Made by a program: the position numbers and the translations under genes. Shown in pieces: positions 54,245 to 62,610 of a stretch of 64,000 bases of DNA. The number at the start of each line of letters is the position of its first letter. Position 1 is the stretch's first letter. The notes under the pieces are model-generated. The model saw only the letters and a program-made list of their open reading frames with translations, had not been told where the DNA came from and searched no databases. The stretch covers positions 40,152 to 104,151 of the forward strand of contig JAJCYM010000042.1 of NCBI GenBank assembly GCA_029262895.1, in the 5' to 3' direction. The DNA is from Roseivirga sp. GTDB taxonomy: Bacteria; Bacteroidota; Bacteroidia; Cytophagales; Cyclobacteriaceae.

Positions 54245-55222
54245 ATGAGCAACCGCAGAAAATTCATCAAATCAAGTGTCTATGGAGGACTCGCCATTGG
54301 TACGGCAAGCATTTCTACTATGGCATGCACAAATCAAAGCACCCCGGGGGAAAAACCAATTGTAATTTCAACCTGGAATCATGGCATGGAGGCCAATGCG
54401 GAAGCATGGAATGTACTTGGTAGTGGTGGTAAAGCCATAGATGCAGTTGAAAAGGGAGTAATGGTGACAGAAGCCGATCCTGATAACGCCACGGTTGGCA
54501 TAGGCGGATTTCCTGACCGTGATGGCAATGTAACCCTGGATGCCTGCATTATGGATGAAAATGACAATTGCGGTTCTGTGGCATTTCTTCAGAATTTTAA
54601 ACATCCTATATCGGTGGCCAGAAAGGTGATGGATGAAACACCTCATGTAATGTTGGTGGGAGAGGGTGCCAGACGCTTTGCAGTGGACCAGGGTTTTAAA
54701 GAAGAAAACCTGTTGACGCCCAAGTCAGAAGCGGCATGGAAAAAGTGGTTGCTAAATCAGGACTATAAGCCCAAGATCAATGTCGAAAATCATGATACCA
54801 TTGGGATGGTGGCCTTGGATGCGGAAGGAAACCTGTCAGGATCGTGCACTACCAGTGGTGCAGCCTGGAAAATGCATGGTAGAGTTGGTGATTCTCCGAT
54901 TATCGGAGCAGGGTTGTTTGTGGACAACGAGGTAGGTGCAGCTGTCGCTACTGGGCTGGGAGAATTTGTAATCAAAATCTGTGGTGCACACACCATTGTT
55001 GAATTGATGCGCCAGGGCAGGTCACCGATGGAAGCTTGCCAGGAAGCTGTAGAAAGAATTGTTCGTAAGTATCCGAATGACTATCAAGATCTTCAAGTTG
55101 GGTTTTTGGCGCTGAACAAGGATGGTGCTTATGGTGCCCATGCCGTACATACTGGCTTCAATTATGCTGTCAAATCCAAAACACAAGACAGACTGATTGA
55201 CTCTCAATTTTACACTGGCTGA
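54245..55222 (+). CDS. N4-(beta-N-acetylglucosaminyl)-L-asparaginase-type Ntn hydrolase, Tat lipoprotein
   Basis: A 325-residue glycosylasparaginase-like enzyme. The N-terminus NRRKFIK is a twin-arginine signal, and TMAC at 25-28 is a lipobox. The catalytic Thr is T185 in HDTIGMV, where autoproteolysis would create the new N-terminus; GRVGDSPIIGAG and ATGLGEF follow exactly as in the family. It would remove N-linked glycan stubs from asparagine. The ATG at 54245 is chosen because the Tat motif begins there; the frame opens 19 codons earlier at a TTG. Monocistronic. Confidence 0.93.
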   Translation: MSNRRKFIKSSVYGGLAIGTASISTMACTNQSTPGEKPIVISTWNHGMEANAEAWNVLGSGGKAIDAVEKGVMVTEADPDNATVGIGGFPDRDGNVTLDACIMDENDNCGSVAFLQNFKHPISVARKVMDETPHVMLVGEGARRFAVDQGFKEENLLTPKSEAAWKKWLLNQDYKPKINVENHDTIGMVALDAEGNLSGSCTTSGAAWKMHGRVGDSPIIGAGLFVDNEVGAAVATGLGEFVIKICGAHTIVELMRQGRSPMEACQEAVERIVRKYPNDYQDLQVGFLALNKDGAYGAHAVHTGFNYAVKSKTQDRLIDSQFYTG

Positions 55223-55237
55223 TTTAATCCGTTTTAA

Positions 55238-56467
55238 TTACTTTGCCATAGGCTGCAATTTCCCATAAGCGAGGGATTTCCAAAGCCATTCAAAGGGGCC
55301 ATACTTGAAGTAGCTGAGCCAGAAGGTAGAGAAAATCAAGAGGAAGACCCAGATCATAAGCACTGCGAAAGCCTGGGCTGCCCTGTCAATATCTCCGAAG
55401 AGGCCAAATCCGTGGCCATAGAAAATAAAGGTGCAAATTATGGATTGTAGGAGGTAATTAGTCAGTGCCATTCGACCTACATTCGCAAGCCCAGTTGAAA
55501 GAAACCCCGATCGTGCATACTTCATTAGAAACATGATTACTCCGATATAGCCTATACCCATTAATATGCTTCCCCAATAATTTAATTGAGAAATAAAGAA
55601 GTAAGAAGTCTCAAATTCCCACTCGGTGGTAAAGTTTAATAAGGTTCCTCCAACCACCATCGGCAAACCAATGCCCAGCCCATAAATGATCATTTTGGAG
55701 TAGTACTTTTTGGACTGTTTGGCAATGAGAGCCTTTTTCTTGTAGAGTCCCATACCAATCAGCATAAGCCCGCTTACCTTCCAAAAGGTAGTGGTGACGA
55801 AGATTCGTGTTTGAAACTGAAAGGCCTGTTTGGCTCTGAATAAAATTTGACGCTCCCAGCTACCTCGGTAATAATCAATTTCCTGACCAATGCTCTCAGA
55901 ACTAGGTTCCCAATAGGTCTGGATTACGCTCTGCAATTCTCCGGGTTCCCACAATGGAATGGTATAGCCAATTAACAGGCTAATTATCGAGCCTATGGAA
56001 AGAAATATAATACCACCGGCAAACAGAGTTTTGGTTTTTCTCCTTCTGAAAATGAGCATGAAAAAGCCACAAATGGAATAGGCTACCAGAATATCACCAT
56101 ACCATATCAGATAGGCATGTACCAGGCCAATGATGAGTAACCAAAAGAGCCTTCTTCTTTGCAAATCACCGGAGCGCACATGTTCCTTTCTTGCCTTGTT
56201 AGAGAGCATAATAAGGCTGGCTCCAAAAAGGACAGCAAAGATTGTCAGGAATTTTTGATCAGCAAACACGTGGCTGACCAGATATACATTCAGGTGCATA
56301 CCTGTCAGGTTTTCAAAAGTGGTTGGATTAAAATAAGCTACGCTTGGCATGGAAAAGCTCTGAATGGTCATCAAGAGCATGCCCAAAACGGCAAAACCGC
56401 GCAAAACATCGAGCGAAAGCACTCTGTCGTACCGTTCAGTAGGTTGTATGAGGGAGATATTGGCCAA
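55238..56467 (-). CDS. DUF418 membrane protein (YeiB-like)
   Basis: A 409-residue polytopic membrane protein with about ten helices. The start LSLDVLRGFAVLGML is the heparan-acetyltransferase/YeiB signature, and the C-terminal DUF418 region contains VGRMALTNYLLQSI and the final YFKYGPFEWLWKSL. Function unknown. Converges on the asparaginase gene with 15 bp between stops. Confidence 0.93.
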   Translation of the reverse strand: MANISLIQPTERYDRVLSLDVLRGFAVLGMLLMTIQSFSMPSVAYFNPTTFENLTGMHLNVYLVSHVFADQKFLTIFAVLFGASLIMLSNKARKEHVRSGDLQRRRLFWLLIIGLVHAYLIWYGDILVAYSICGFFMLIFRRRKTKTLFAGGIIFLSIGSIISLLIGYTIPLWEPGELQSVIQTYWEPSSESIGQEIDYYRGSWERQILFRAKQAFQFQTRIFVTTTFWKVSGLMLIGMGLYKKKALIAKQSKKYYSKMIIYGLGIGLPMVVGGTLLNFTTEWEFETSYFFISQLNYWGSILMGIGYIGVIMFLMKYARSGFLSTGLANVGRMALTNYLLQSIICTFIFYGHGFGLFGDIDRAAQAFAVLMIWVFLLIFSTFWLSYFKYGPFEWLWKSLAYGKLQPMAK

Positions 56468-56506
56468 TGGAAAAGAAAAGTAAGTATTTAGTTTGAATAG
56501 AAAAAA

Positions 56507-56836
56507 TCAGGAAATGAGGCCTAGAAAAACACCCTCATCTGTGATTTCAATTTTATGTAATTGCAGGTCGGCACATTTCGATTCGGACTCACGGCCATGA
56601 TTCAAGTCAAATCGATAACCATGAAGGGCGCATACGACTTCTCCTAAGTAATTCACATTTCCTTCGAGCAAGGAATGCCCATTGTGCGGGCATAAATTAT
56701 CAAAAACCTTGAACCCTGAGTCCAAATGAAAGATACAAACCCTTTTTTCGCCAATGCGCACCATCTTCTTGCCTCCGCGTGGAATGGTGGCTCGAAGTTG
56801 TTCTTCGGTATTAAAGAGCTTGTATCTTTTGATCAA
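56507..56836 (-). CDS. Rieske-type [2Fe-2S] protein
   Basis: A 109-residue small ferredoxin-like Rieske protein. The cluster ligands are C49 and H51 in LCPHNGH and C69 and H72 in VCALHGY. It starts at TTG (56836), 4 bp after the stop of the tricorn-type peptidase gene, so the two are on one message. No oxygenase subunit is nearby; it likely carries electrons for an enzyme encoded elsewhere. Confidence 0.92.
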   Translation of the reverse strand: MIKRYKLFNTEEQLRATIPRGGKKMVRIGEKRVCIFHLDSGFKVFDNLCPHNGHSLLEGNVNYLGEVVCALHGYRFDLNHGRESESKCADLQLHKIEITDEGVFLGLIS

Positions 56837-56840
56837 ATTC

Positions 56841-59800
56841 TTAATTCTTTAGCTGACCCAAAACCTCTTTAATAGCGCGATCCAGTTGAGGGTCTCTGCC
56901 ATTAATGCGGTCAGCGAAATTTGTTTCGACAAAGATATCCGGTTTCACGCCTTCTTGCTCAAGATTTTTTCCATCGAGCGTGTAGCAACCCCATGATGGT
57001 AGTCGGTAAAACGAGCCATCTACCAGACCCGCCCCACTCGTGAAAATGATCCAGCGATAAGTCTCTGTACCGATGATAGTTCCTAGACCTAATTCCTTGA
57101 ATCCTGCGGCTGTCATTTCCGCATCACTCAAACTTTGCTCATTGATCAGCAAAACAGTGGGCTTGGCACCCGCACCAAAGTTGGGTTGTGTGGTCAGCTT
57201 TCCTTCTCGGTATTTCCATTTCAGGTAAGGTTTTTGGGCAAGGAACTTCAATACCTCATTGTGCACATTGCCACCGGTATTGTATCTGAGGTCCAGAATC
57301 AAGCCATCCTTGTTGTAGGCCTCAGAGGTCATTTCAATCAAGAATTGGTTGAGGGAACCTCCTCCCATATTTTTCATATGTACGTAGGCAATCTTGTCGT
57401 CAGTAGCTGCATCCACCTTTTTCTGGTTGTCAGCAATCCATTCATCGTAGAGGTTGACGCGCATGGCACCCATGCTTCGTGGATGAATTTTGATAGTGAG
57501 ATTTTCACTGCCTCTTCTAATACCCAGAGTTACTTCTTCATCCAGAGAGGGTAGAGACAAATAGGACTCTCTGTTCTTGTTGGTGTCCAGTGTTTCTCCA
57601 TTGATAGAAACCAAGACATCACCCGCCTGAAGGTTTTTATCCGGGAAATCCGCTGGTCCCTCCGAAATTACCTTGGCAATTTGAAAAGGGTTGTCATTGG
57701 AAAACATTACACCCAGATTAAGGCTTTGCGAAGCATAGAAGGTACTTTCCTCCCTTCCAAAAGTACTGAAACCCATATGTGAAGAATTGAGCTCACCAAG
57801 AAGATCATTCAACATAAGTCTTAGGCCAGCTCTTGATTTTACATGAGGCAGGTATTTTGCATACTGAGTTCTGAGCTTTGCCCAGTTTTCACCATGGAAA
57901 GTCTCATTGTAGAAATTCTCCTCTACGCCTGCCCAGGTTTCATAATACATCTGATCAAATTCATTCCGGAGGGACTTCCTGAAAGTGAAATTCGTTTCGA
58001 TCTTTGTCAGCTTTTTGCTGCTCAGATTGATTTTGTTGATCACCCCCGCATTTATGACGTAATAAGTGTTCTTGACTTTCACAATGCCGGACCCTATGCG
58101 ATTGGTACCGGCAATTTTTTCTGTTTTGTTCCTTTCAAAAGGTTCAAGTGTGGTCATCCATAGTGAACCTTGACCTTCGTCATGATTGGAGCCATAAACC
58201 ACCATGGTTTTGTCTCCACTTTTGGTGACATAAGGATTCGACTGTGATCCAAAGTTTGGACTGATGCGCTGTATTGATCGCATCACATCTGCGTTGAAAT
58301 CAATTTCTGTTTGAGGGCCCGAATCTTCTTTTTTCTCTTCGGCCTCGTCTTTACTCTCATCTTTCTTCTCTGTGTCTTTTTTCTTTTCCTCAAACACTTT
58401 GGCCAGCTTGTCGGATTTAAAATCAGCCTCGTGTCGCTTTAATGGAATGCGATAAATATGCCCATTTCGCAGCCCAAAAGGATAGCTCGGTTCTGTTCTG
58501 TTAGATACGAAGTAGATGTACTTGCCATCTGGTCCCCAGAATGGATTTACTTCAGTAACTCCGGTTTTGGTATAGTTGGTCAGGGTTTTTGACTCGATTC
58601 CATACACGTAGATATCATCCTCAAAGTCGTTTTTAACATTAAAGCTTAGGTACTTCCCATCCGAAGAAAATCTTGGTTGAGGATTGAATAGGGCCCAAAG
58701 TTCTTCATTCGCAATGGTCTCACTTTTGAAGGTTTCCAGATCAAGCAATCTCACTTCATTGATACCGCTGAAATAGGCCGCATGCGTTTTCTCTGGATTC
58801 AACTCGACATTTCTGTTCGATTGATCATCTTTCGTAAGTTGTTGCTCTCCTTCCCCAGTGGCCGCATCAATCACATAGAGATTGGTGTAGCCTTGCAAGG
58901 TCTGCGTATATAATAAACGCTTGTTGTCCTTAAGCCAGTTGACCTCACCGACCCTCTCCTTTGGATTGGTCTTGATTTGCTTGATAAACTTACCTGAGAT
59001 ATCAGACACAAATAATTCACCACGCGAAACAAAGGCAATTTTCTTTTGGTCTCCGGAAACATCAAAAGCCGAAACGCTATTTCTGGTATTGAAATTTTGG
59101 TGTTGCGCCAAAGTCGTGTTCTCGTTAATGGTGATATCCACTTTTCTGGATCGCCTTCTGCTCACATCATAAACATATAGCTGATAGTCTTTCTCAAACA
59201 CAATGGAGCCTCCATTGGCGTTAACCTGCGGCCTCAAAATGGAAGTAGGGAAGTTGGTCAGACGATCTTTTGATCCACCATTGAGTGAGTAAAGGTTGTA
59301 TTGACCATTAGACTCATCCGAAACAAAATAGATATTGCCACTTCTATCAATAGTAGAAAACATGTCTTTGCCATTGTAAGTAGTGTGCTTTTTGAATTCA
59401 CCGGTTGCCAGATTGTAAGACTTAATATCAGGATTGAACGCACCTTTATAACGCTTTCTGGCCACCTGATTACTGCTCTCCCAACTCTCATTAAAATACA
59501 CCGAACCATCAGGATGAAATGCAAGGTTGTGTGGCCAGTTGAAGTAATGTTCAAAGAGTCTTTTAGGCGTGCCGCCATTCCTGTCAATAGAATAAGCGGA
59601 TCGGCTATTGTAACGATTTGACTGAAAGTAAATCGTCTTAGAATCCCATGACCAAGTCTCTACCTGGTCGAAGGAAGAGTTATAAGTGAGTCGTTGGATT
59701 TCACCACCGCCATAGGGCATTACATAAACATCTGAATTGCCATATTGAGAAGAGGAAAAAGCAATCCATTTGCCATCCGGGCTTATTCTAGGAAAACTTT

Positions 59801-59996
59801 CGTTGCCATCCATGGCTGTAAGTCGCATAGCGGTTCCACCTGAAGCCGCAACTTTCCATAAATCGCCTTCATAGGAGAAAACAATTTCCGAACCATCGGC
59901 ATTGAGGGAAGGTGTGGAAGCAAAATAGACATCACCCTGCGCATAGGTGGTCAAAGTGATTAAAGAAGTGAGCAATATTGAGAGGACCTTTTTCAT
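56841..59996 (-). CDS. Tricorn-type S41 peptidase
   Basis: A 1051-residue exported protein with signal peptide (to about 19), a WD40-like/TolB-type propeller region (about 25-560, several SPDGK-type turns), an acidic Lys/Glu-rich linker near 540-575, a tricorn C1-like segment, a PDZ domain (about 775-865) and an S41 serine protease domain with DLRYNTGGNVH near 915 and the nucleophile Ser in EQSLSDAE. Such proteins degrade peptides outside the cytoplasm. A Rieske gene follows closely. Confidence 0.93.
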   Translation of the reverse strand: MKKVLSILLTSLITLTTYAQGDVYFASTPSLNADGSEIVFSYEGDLWKVAASGGTAMRLTAMDGNESFPRISPDGKWIAFSSSQYGNSDVYVMPYGGGEIQRLTYNSSFDQVETWSWDSKTIYFQSNRYNSRSAYSIDRNGGTPKRLFEHYFNWPHNLAFHPDGSVYFNESWESSNQVARKRYKGAFNPDIKSYNLATGEFKKHTTYNGKDMFSTIDRSGNIYFVSDESNGQYNLYSLNGGSKDRLTNFPTSILRPQVNANGGSIVFEKDYQLYVYDVSRRRSRKVDITINENTTLAQHQNFNTRNSVSAFDVSGDQKKIAFVSRGELFVSDISGKFIKQIKTNPKERVGEVNWLKDNKRLLYTQTLQGYTNLYVIDAATGEGEQQLTKDDQSNRNVELNPEKTHAAYFSGINEVRLLDLETFKSETIANEELWALFNPQPRFSSDGKYLSFNVKNDFEDDIYVYGIESKTLTNYTKTGVTEVNPFWGPDGKYIYFVSNRTEPSYPFGLRNGHIYRIPLKRHEADFKSDKLAKVFEEKKKDTEKKDESKDEAEEKKEDSGPQTEIDFNADVMRSIQRISPNFGSQSNPYVTKSGDKTMVVYGSNHDEGQGSLWMTTLEPFERNKTEKIAGTNRIGSGIVKVKNTYYVINAGVINKINLSSKKLTKIETNFTFRKSLRNEFDQMYYETWAGVEENFYNETFHGENWAKLRTQYAKYLPHVKSRAGLRLMLNDLLGELNSSHMGFSTFGREESTFYASQSLNLGVMFSNDNPFQIAKVISEGPADFPDKNLQAGDVLVSINGETLDTNKNRESYLSLPSLDEEVTLGIRRGSENLTIKIHPRSMGAMRVNLYDEWIADNQKKVDAATDDKIAYVHMKNMGGGSLNQFLIEMTSEAYNKDGLILDLRYNTGGNVHNEVLKFLAQKPYLKWKYREGKLTTQPNFGAGAKPTVLLINEQSLSDAEMTAAGFKELGLGTIIGTETYRWIIFTSGAGLVDGSFYRLPSWGCYTLDGKNLEQEGVKPDIFVETNFADRINGRDPQLDRAIKEVLGQLKN

Positions 59997-60211
59997 AGTA
60001 TTGATTTTATAGGAGTAAACTAATAATCTTTTCGTTGAACAGAAAGGTCATGGAGGATCAGAATGAGATAAAAGCGGATTAACGGTGAAGGTTTATCTGT
60101 CTGACACTGAGGATGAAAGAATGTCAACTTCTTTTTTATGTATGTAAATAGCAGTATATTGCCGATCGCCTCAACGTTTTTTCAGATAAGAACATCTAAA
60201 ACTGTGTGTGG

Positions 60212-62596
60212 ATGGACAAGACGAAACGTTTACTCCTGGGGCTTATACTTGCCCTTTTAATTAACATTCCTACTATTGCTCAGGTATCCAAACCCATCAA
60301 AGTTTGGGATTTACGCTATGGCGGAGACACGCGTGACACTGATGTGAACACGATCCGAACATCTGACGGTGGGTTTCTTCTAACGGGGAGTTCCCTTTCG
60401 GGTATAAGCGGAAATAAAACCACCCCCAACCAGGGAGATGACGATTGGTGGGTGCTTAAGCTTGATGGCTCTGGCAACATTGTATGGGACTTCAACTTTG
60501 GCGGCACCGCTGAAGATGGTTTCGAAGCCGGGGCCACAGAAACTTCGGATGGGAATTTTGTGCTCGCAGGCAGAACCAGATCAGGAGCTACGGCTGACAT
60601 TACTTCTGCATCTTTTGGACGAAATGATATCCTTGTTGTTAAAATCGATAGAAATGGCGGAGGTGTGATTTGGCAAACCCGTGCTGGCGGTAATAGTGAT
60701 GATGTGGCTTTTGACGTGGTTGAAACATCTGACGGGAGCATAGTAGTTGGGGGTTATACGGTGTCAACCAATATTCCTGGCAATCCTAGTATGGGCTCAT
60801 TGGATGCCTATTTGGTTAAGTTGGATGCCAATGGCAATCTACTTTGGCAAAAGACCTATGGAGGCAGCGGATTTGAATCGGTAGATGAACTGCTTCCGGA
60901 TAGTAATGGCGGGGTTGTGGCTGGAAGCTATTCCGCCTCAACGGACCTGTCTGTTTCAAATAAAGGAAGCTTTGATTTTTGGTTGTTTCAGGCCGATGCC
61001 AATGGAAATCAGCTTTGGGAAAATACCTACGGTGGTTCAGGTTTAGACGCTACCCGAGCCCTAACGGCCACACCTGATGGTGGCTACTTATTAGGAGGTC
61101 AATCGAATTCAGGTATAGGGGGTGATAAAACACAGGACGGACAAGGTCTGGATGACATGTGGTTGGTAAAAACCAATGCTACTGGAGACTTACTATGGGA
61201 AAAGAGTTTTGGGGGAGATGGCTATGATTGGGCCCAGAGCATTTATTCATTGTCTGATGGTTCCTTTGTCTTTGGTGGTTTTTCCAATTCCACTGCTTCT
61301 GGTGACAGAACATCGGATAATATCAATGGCTCATTGGATGTATGGTTTCTTAAGGCCGATGCCGATGGCAATGAAATTTGGCAAGGCATTTTTGGTGGTA
61401 CATCGGATGATGGGGTTGTCAATATTCCATATTATGATGAGAACGCGGATGAGATTTATATATCCGGAGCAACAACTTCCAGCCTTGGCGCCTATTTCAG
61501 CTCGGAGAATTTTGGGACTAATCAAGATGCCTGGTTGACCAAATTCAGAATTAACAACTTGGATGAACAAGCAGAGACCTGCACCGATCAGGCTGCTAAG
61601 GTTTTAATATCAGCCTCAATCGAAAACAAAACTTATCAATTAAGAAACGCGGGTGGTACCGATAATGGTGCACCGTTAGTTGGAACCGGTGGAACCATAG
61701 AACTGGTTTCCGGAGTAATCTCTGAAGTAACCACTTTGAGCGTCTTTGCATTGAGTGAGCTTTCAGACGGAAGCATTTTGGAGGAATTCCTTGGGAATGT
61801 TGAGATAAACCTTGACAGCTCTCTGGATGCAGCTAAGGCAAGCGCAATTTCATTTGATAGTCAGGTTGCATTTAATAAAACAACGAAAGTTCGAATTCTG
61901 GAGTCGGTAACAGGAGTAAATTATCAATTGGTGGATGAGGATGGTGTAGTTCATGGTGAGCGTATGGGCAACGGTAACGAGATTCTCATAAATACCAAAA
62001 AACTGAAGGAAACGGTCCTTTTCCGCCTAAGGCTGGTTAGTGAAACCTGTACTGATTATCACCCTGAAGACATTTTGATTAATGTATCAGCTAAAATTAA
62101 GACAGCGATCCAATTTGACCGGGCACAATTGACTAATGATCAGGAGATCGAATTCTCTACCATTCGAGATGAGGACATTGTGGCCTGGGAATGGATGTTT
62201 GAGAGGGGGGTCAGGAAATCGGGTAGAGTTGTAACACACAAATTCAGAAGAGCGGGTAATCATGTTGTAAAACTACGCGTTGAGAATCAAGCCGGTTTTA
62301 AAAAGGAAATAGCAAGAAGTATACAGGTTCGGGATCAAATTTTCATTAGTGCTCCCGGAATTTTCAAACCCCATTCTCCCCATGGCCCGTTCAAGGTTAA
62401 GCTGAAAAATGTCACCGATGTACAATTAACTATCTTTAGCCAATATGGGCGACCCATATATAAAGGGAAGAATAGCTGGAAAGGTACCAAACGTGGAAAA
62501 TCTGCCGCGCAAGGCTTATACATTTACTACATTCGCGCTAGAAAAAAAGATGGAACCTTATATCAAAAAAGAGGTTCATTCTATCTGAAGCACTAG
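60212..62596 (+). CDS. Exported repeat protein with gliding-motility-type C-terminal domain
   Basis: A 794-residue protein from the ATG at 60212 (GTG at 60206 possible). The signal peptide ends near AQ at 24. Residues 30-440 hold about seven copies of a 55-residue repeat: W-x-x-x-(Y/F)GG, TSDGG(F/Y)-x-(L/V), D-x-W-x-(L/V)-K-x-(D/N), often ending NGNxxW, likely a propeller. A PKD-like domain follows near 620-705. The last 90 residues resemble the CHU_C/gliding-associated domain (type IX secretion type B sorting): FKPHSPHGPFKVK, IFSQYGRPIYKG, SW-x-G and GLYIYYI. It is thus probably sent to the surface by T9SS. It is 14 bp from the TonB receptor gene. Confidence 0.87.
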   Translation: MDKTKRLLLGLILALLINIPTIAQVSKPIKVWDLRYGGDTRDTDVNTIRTSDGGFLLTGSSLSGISGNKTTPNQGDDDWWVLKLDGSGNIVWDFNFGGTAEDGFEAGATETSDGNFVLAGRTRSGATADITSASFGRNDILVVKIDRNGGGVIWQTRAGGNSDDVAFDVVETSDGSIVVGGYTVSTNIPGNPSMGSLDAYLVKLDANGNLLWQKTYGGSGFESVDELLPDSNGGVVAGSYSASTDLSVSNKGSFDFWLFQADANGNQLWENTYGGSGLDATRALTATPDGGYLLGGQSNSGIGGDKTQDGQGLDDMWLVKTNATGDLLWEKSFGGDGYDWAQSIYSLSDGSFVFGGFSNSTASGDRTSDNINGSLDVWFLKADADGNEIWQGIFGGTSDDGVVNIPYYDENADEIYISGATTSSLGAYFSSENFGTNQDAWLTKFRINNLDEQAETCTDQAAKVLISASIENKTYQLRNAGGTDNGAPLVGTGGTIELVSGVISEVTTLSVFALSELSDGSILEEFLGNVEINLDSSLDAAKASAISFDSQVAFNKTTKVRILESVTGVNYQLVDEDGVVHGERMGNGNEILINTKKLKETVLFRLRLVSETCTDYHPEDILINVSAKIKTAIQFDRAQLTNDQEIEFSTIRDEDIVAWEWMFERGVRKSGRVVTHKFRRAGNHVVKLRVENQAGFKKEIARSIQVRDQIFISAPGIFKPHSPHGPFKVKLKNVTDVQLTIFSQYGRPIYKGKNSWKGTKRGKSAAQGLYIYYIRARKKDGTLYQKRGSFYLKH

Positions 62597-62610
62597 TAAC
62601 CAATTAGTCC

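Noticed and set aside
57135..57554. Plus-strand open frame of 139 codons
   Set aside because: Antisense to the S41 domain of the tricorn-type peptidase; no signal or motif.
60316..60741. Minus-strand open frame of 141 codons rich in Ser and Pro
   Set aside because: Shadow of the Gly/Asp-rich repeat region of the exported protein at 60212; composition follows from the reversed repeats.
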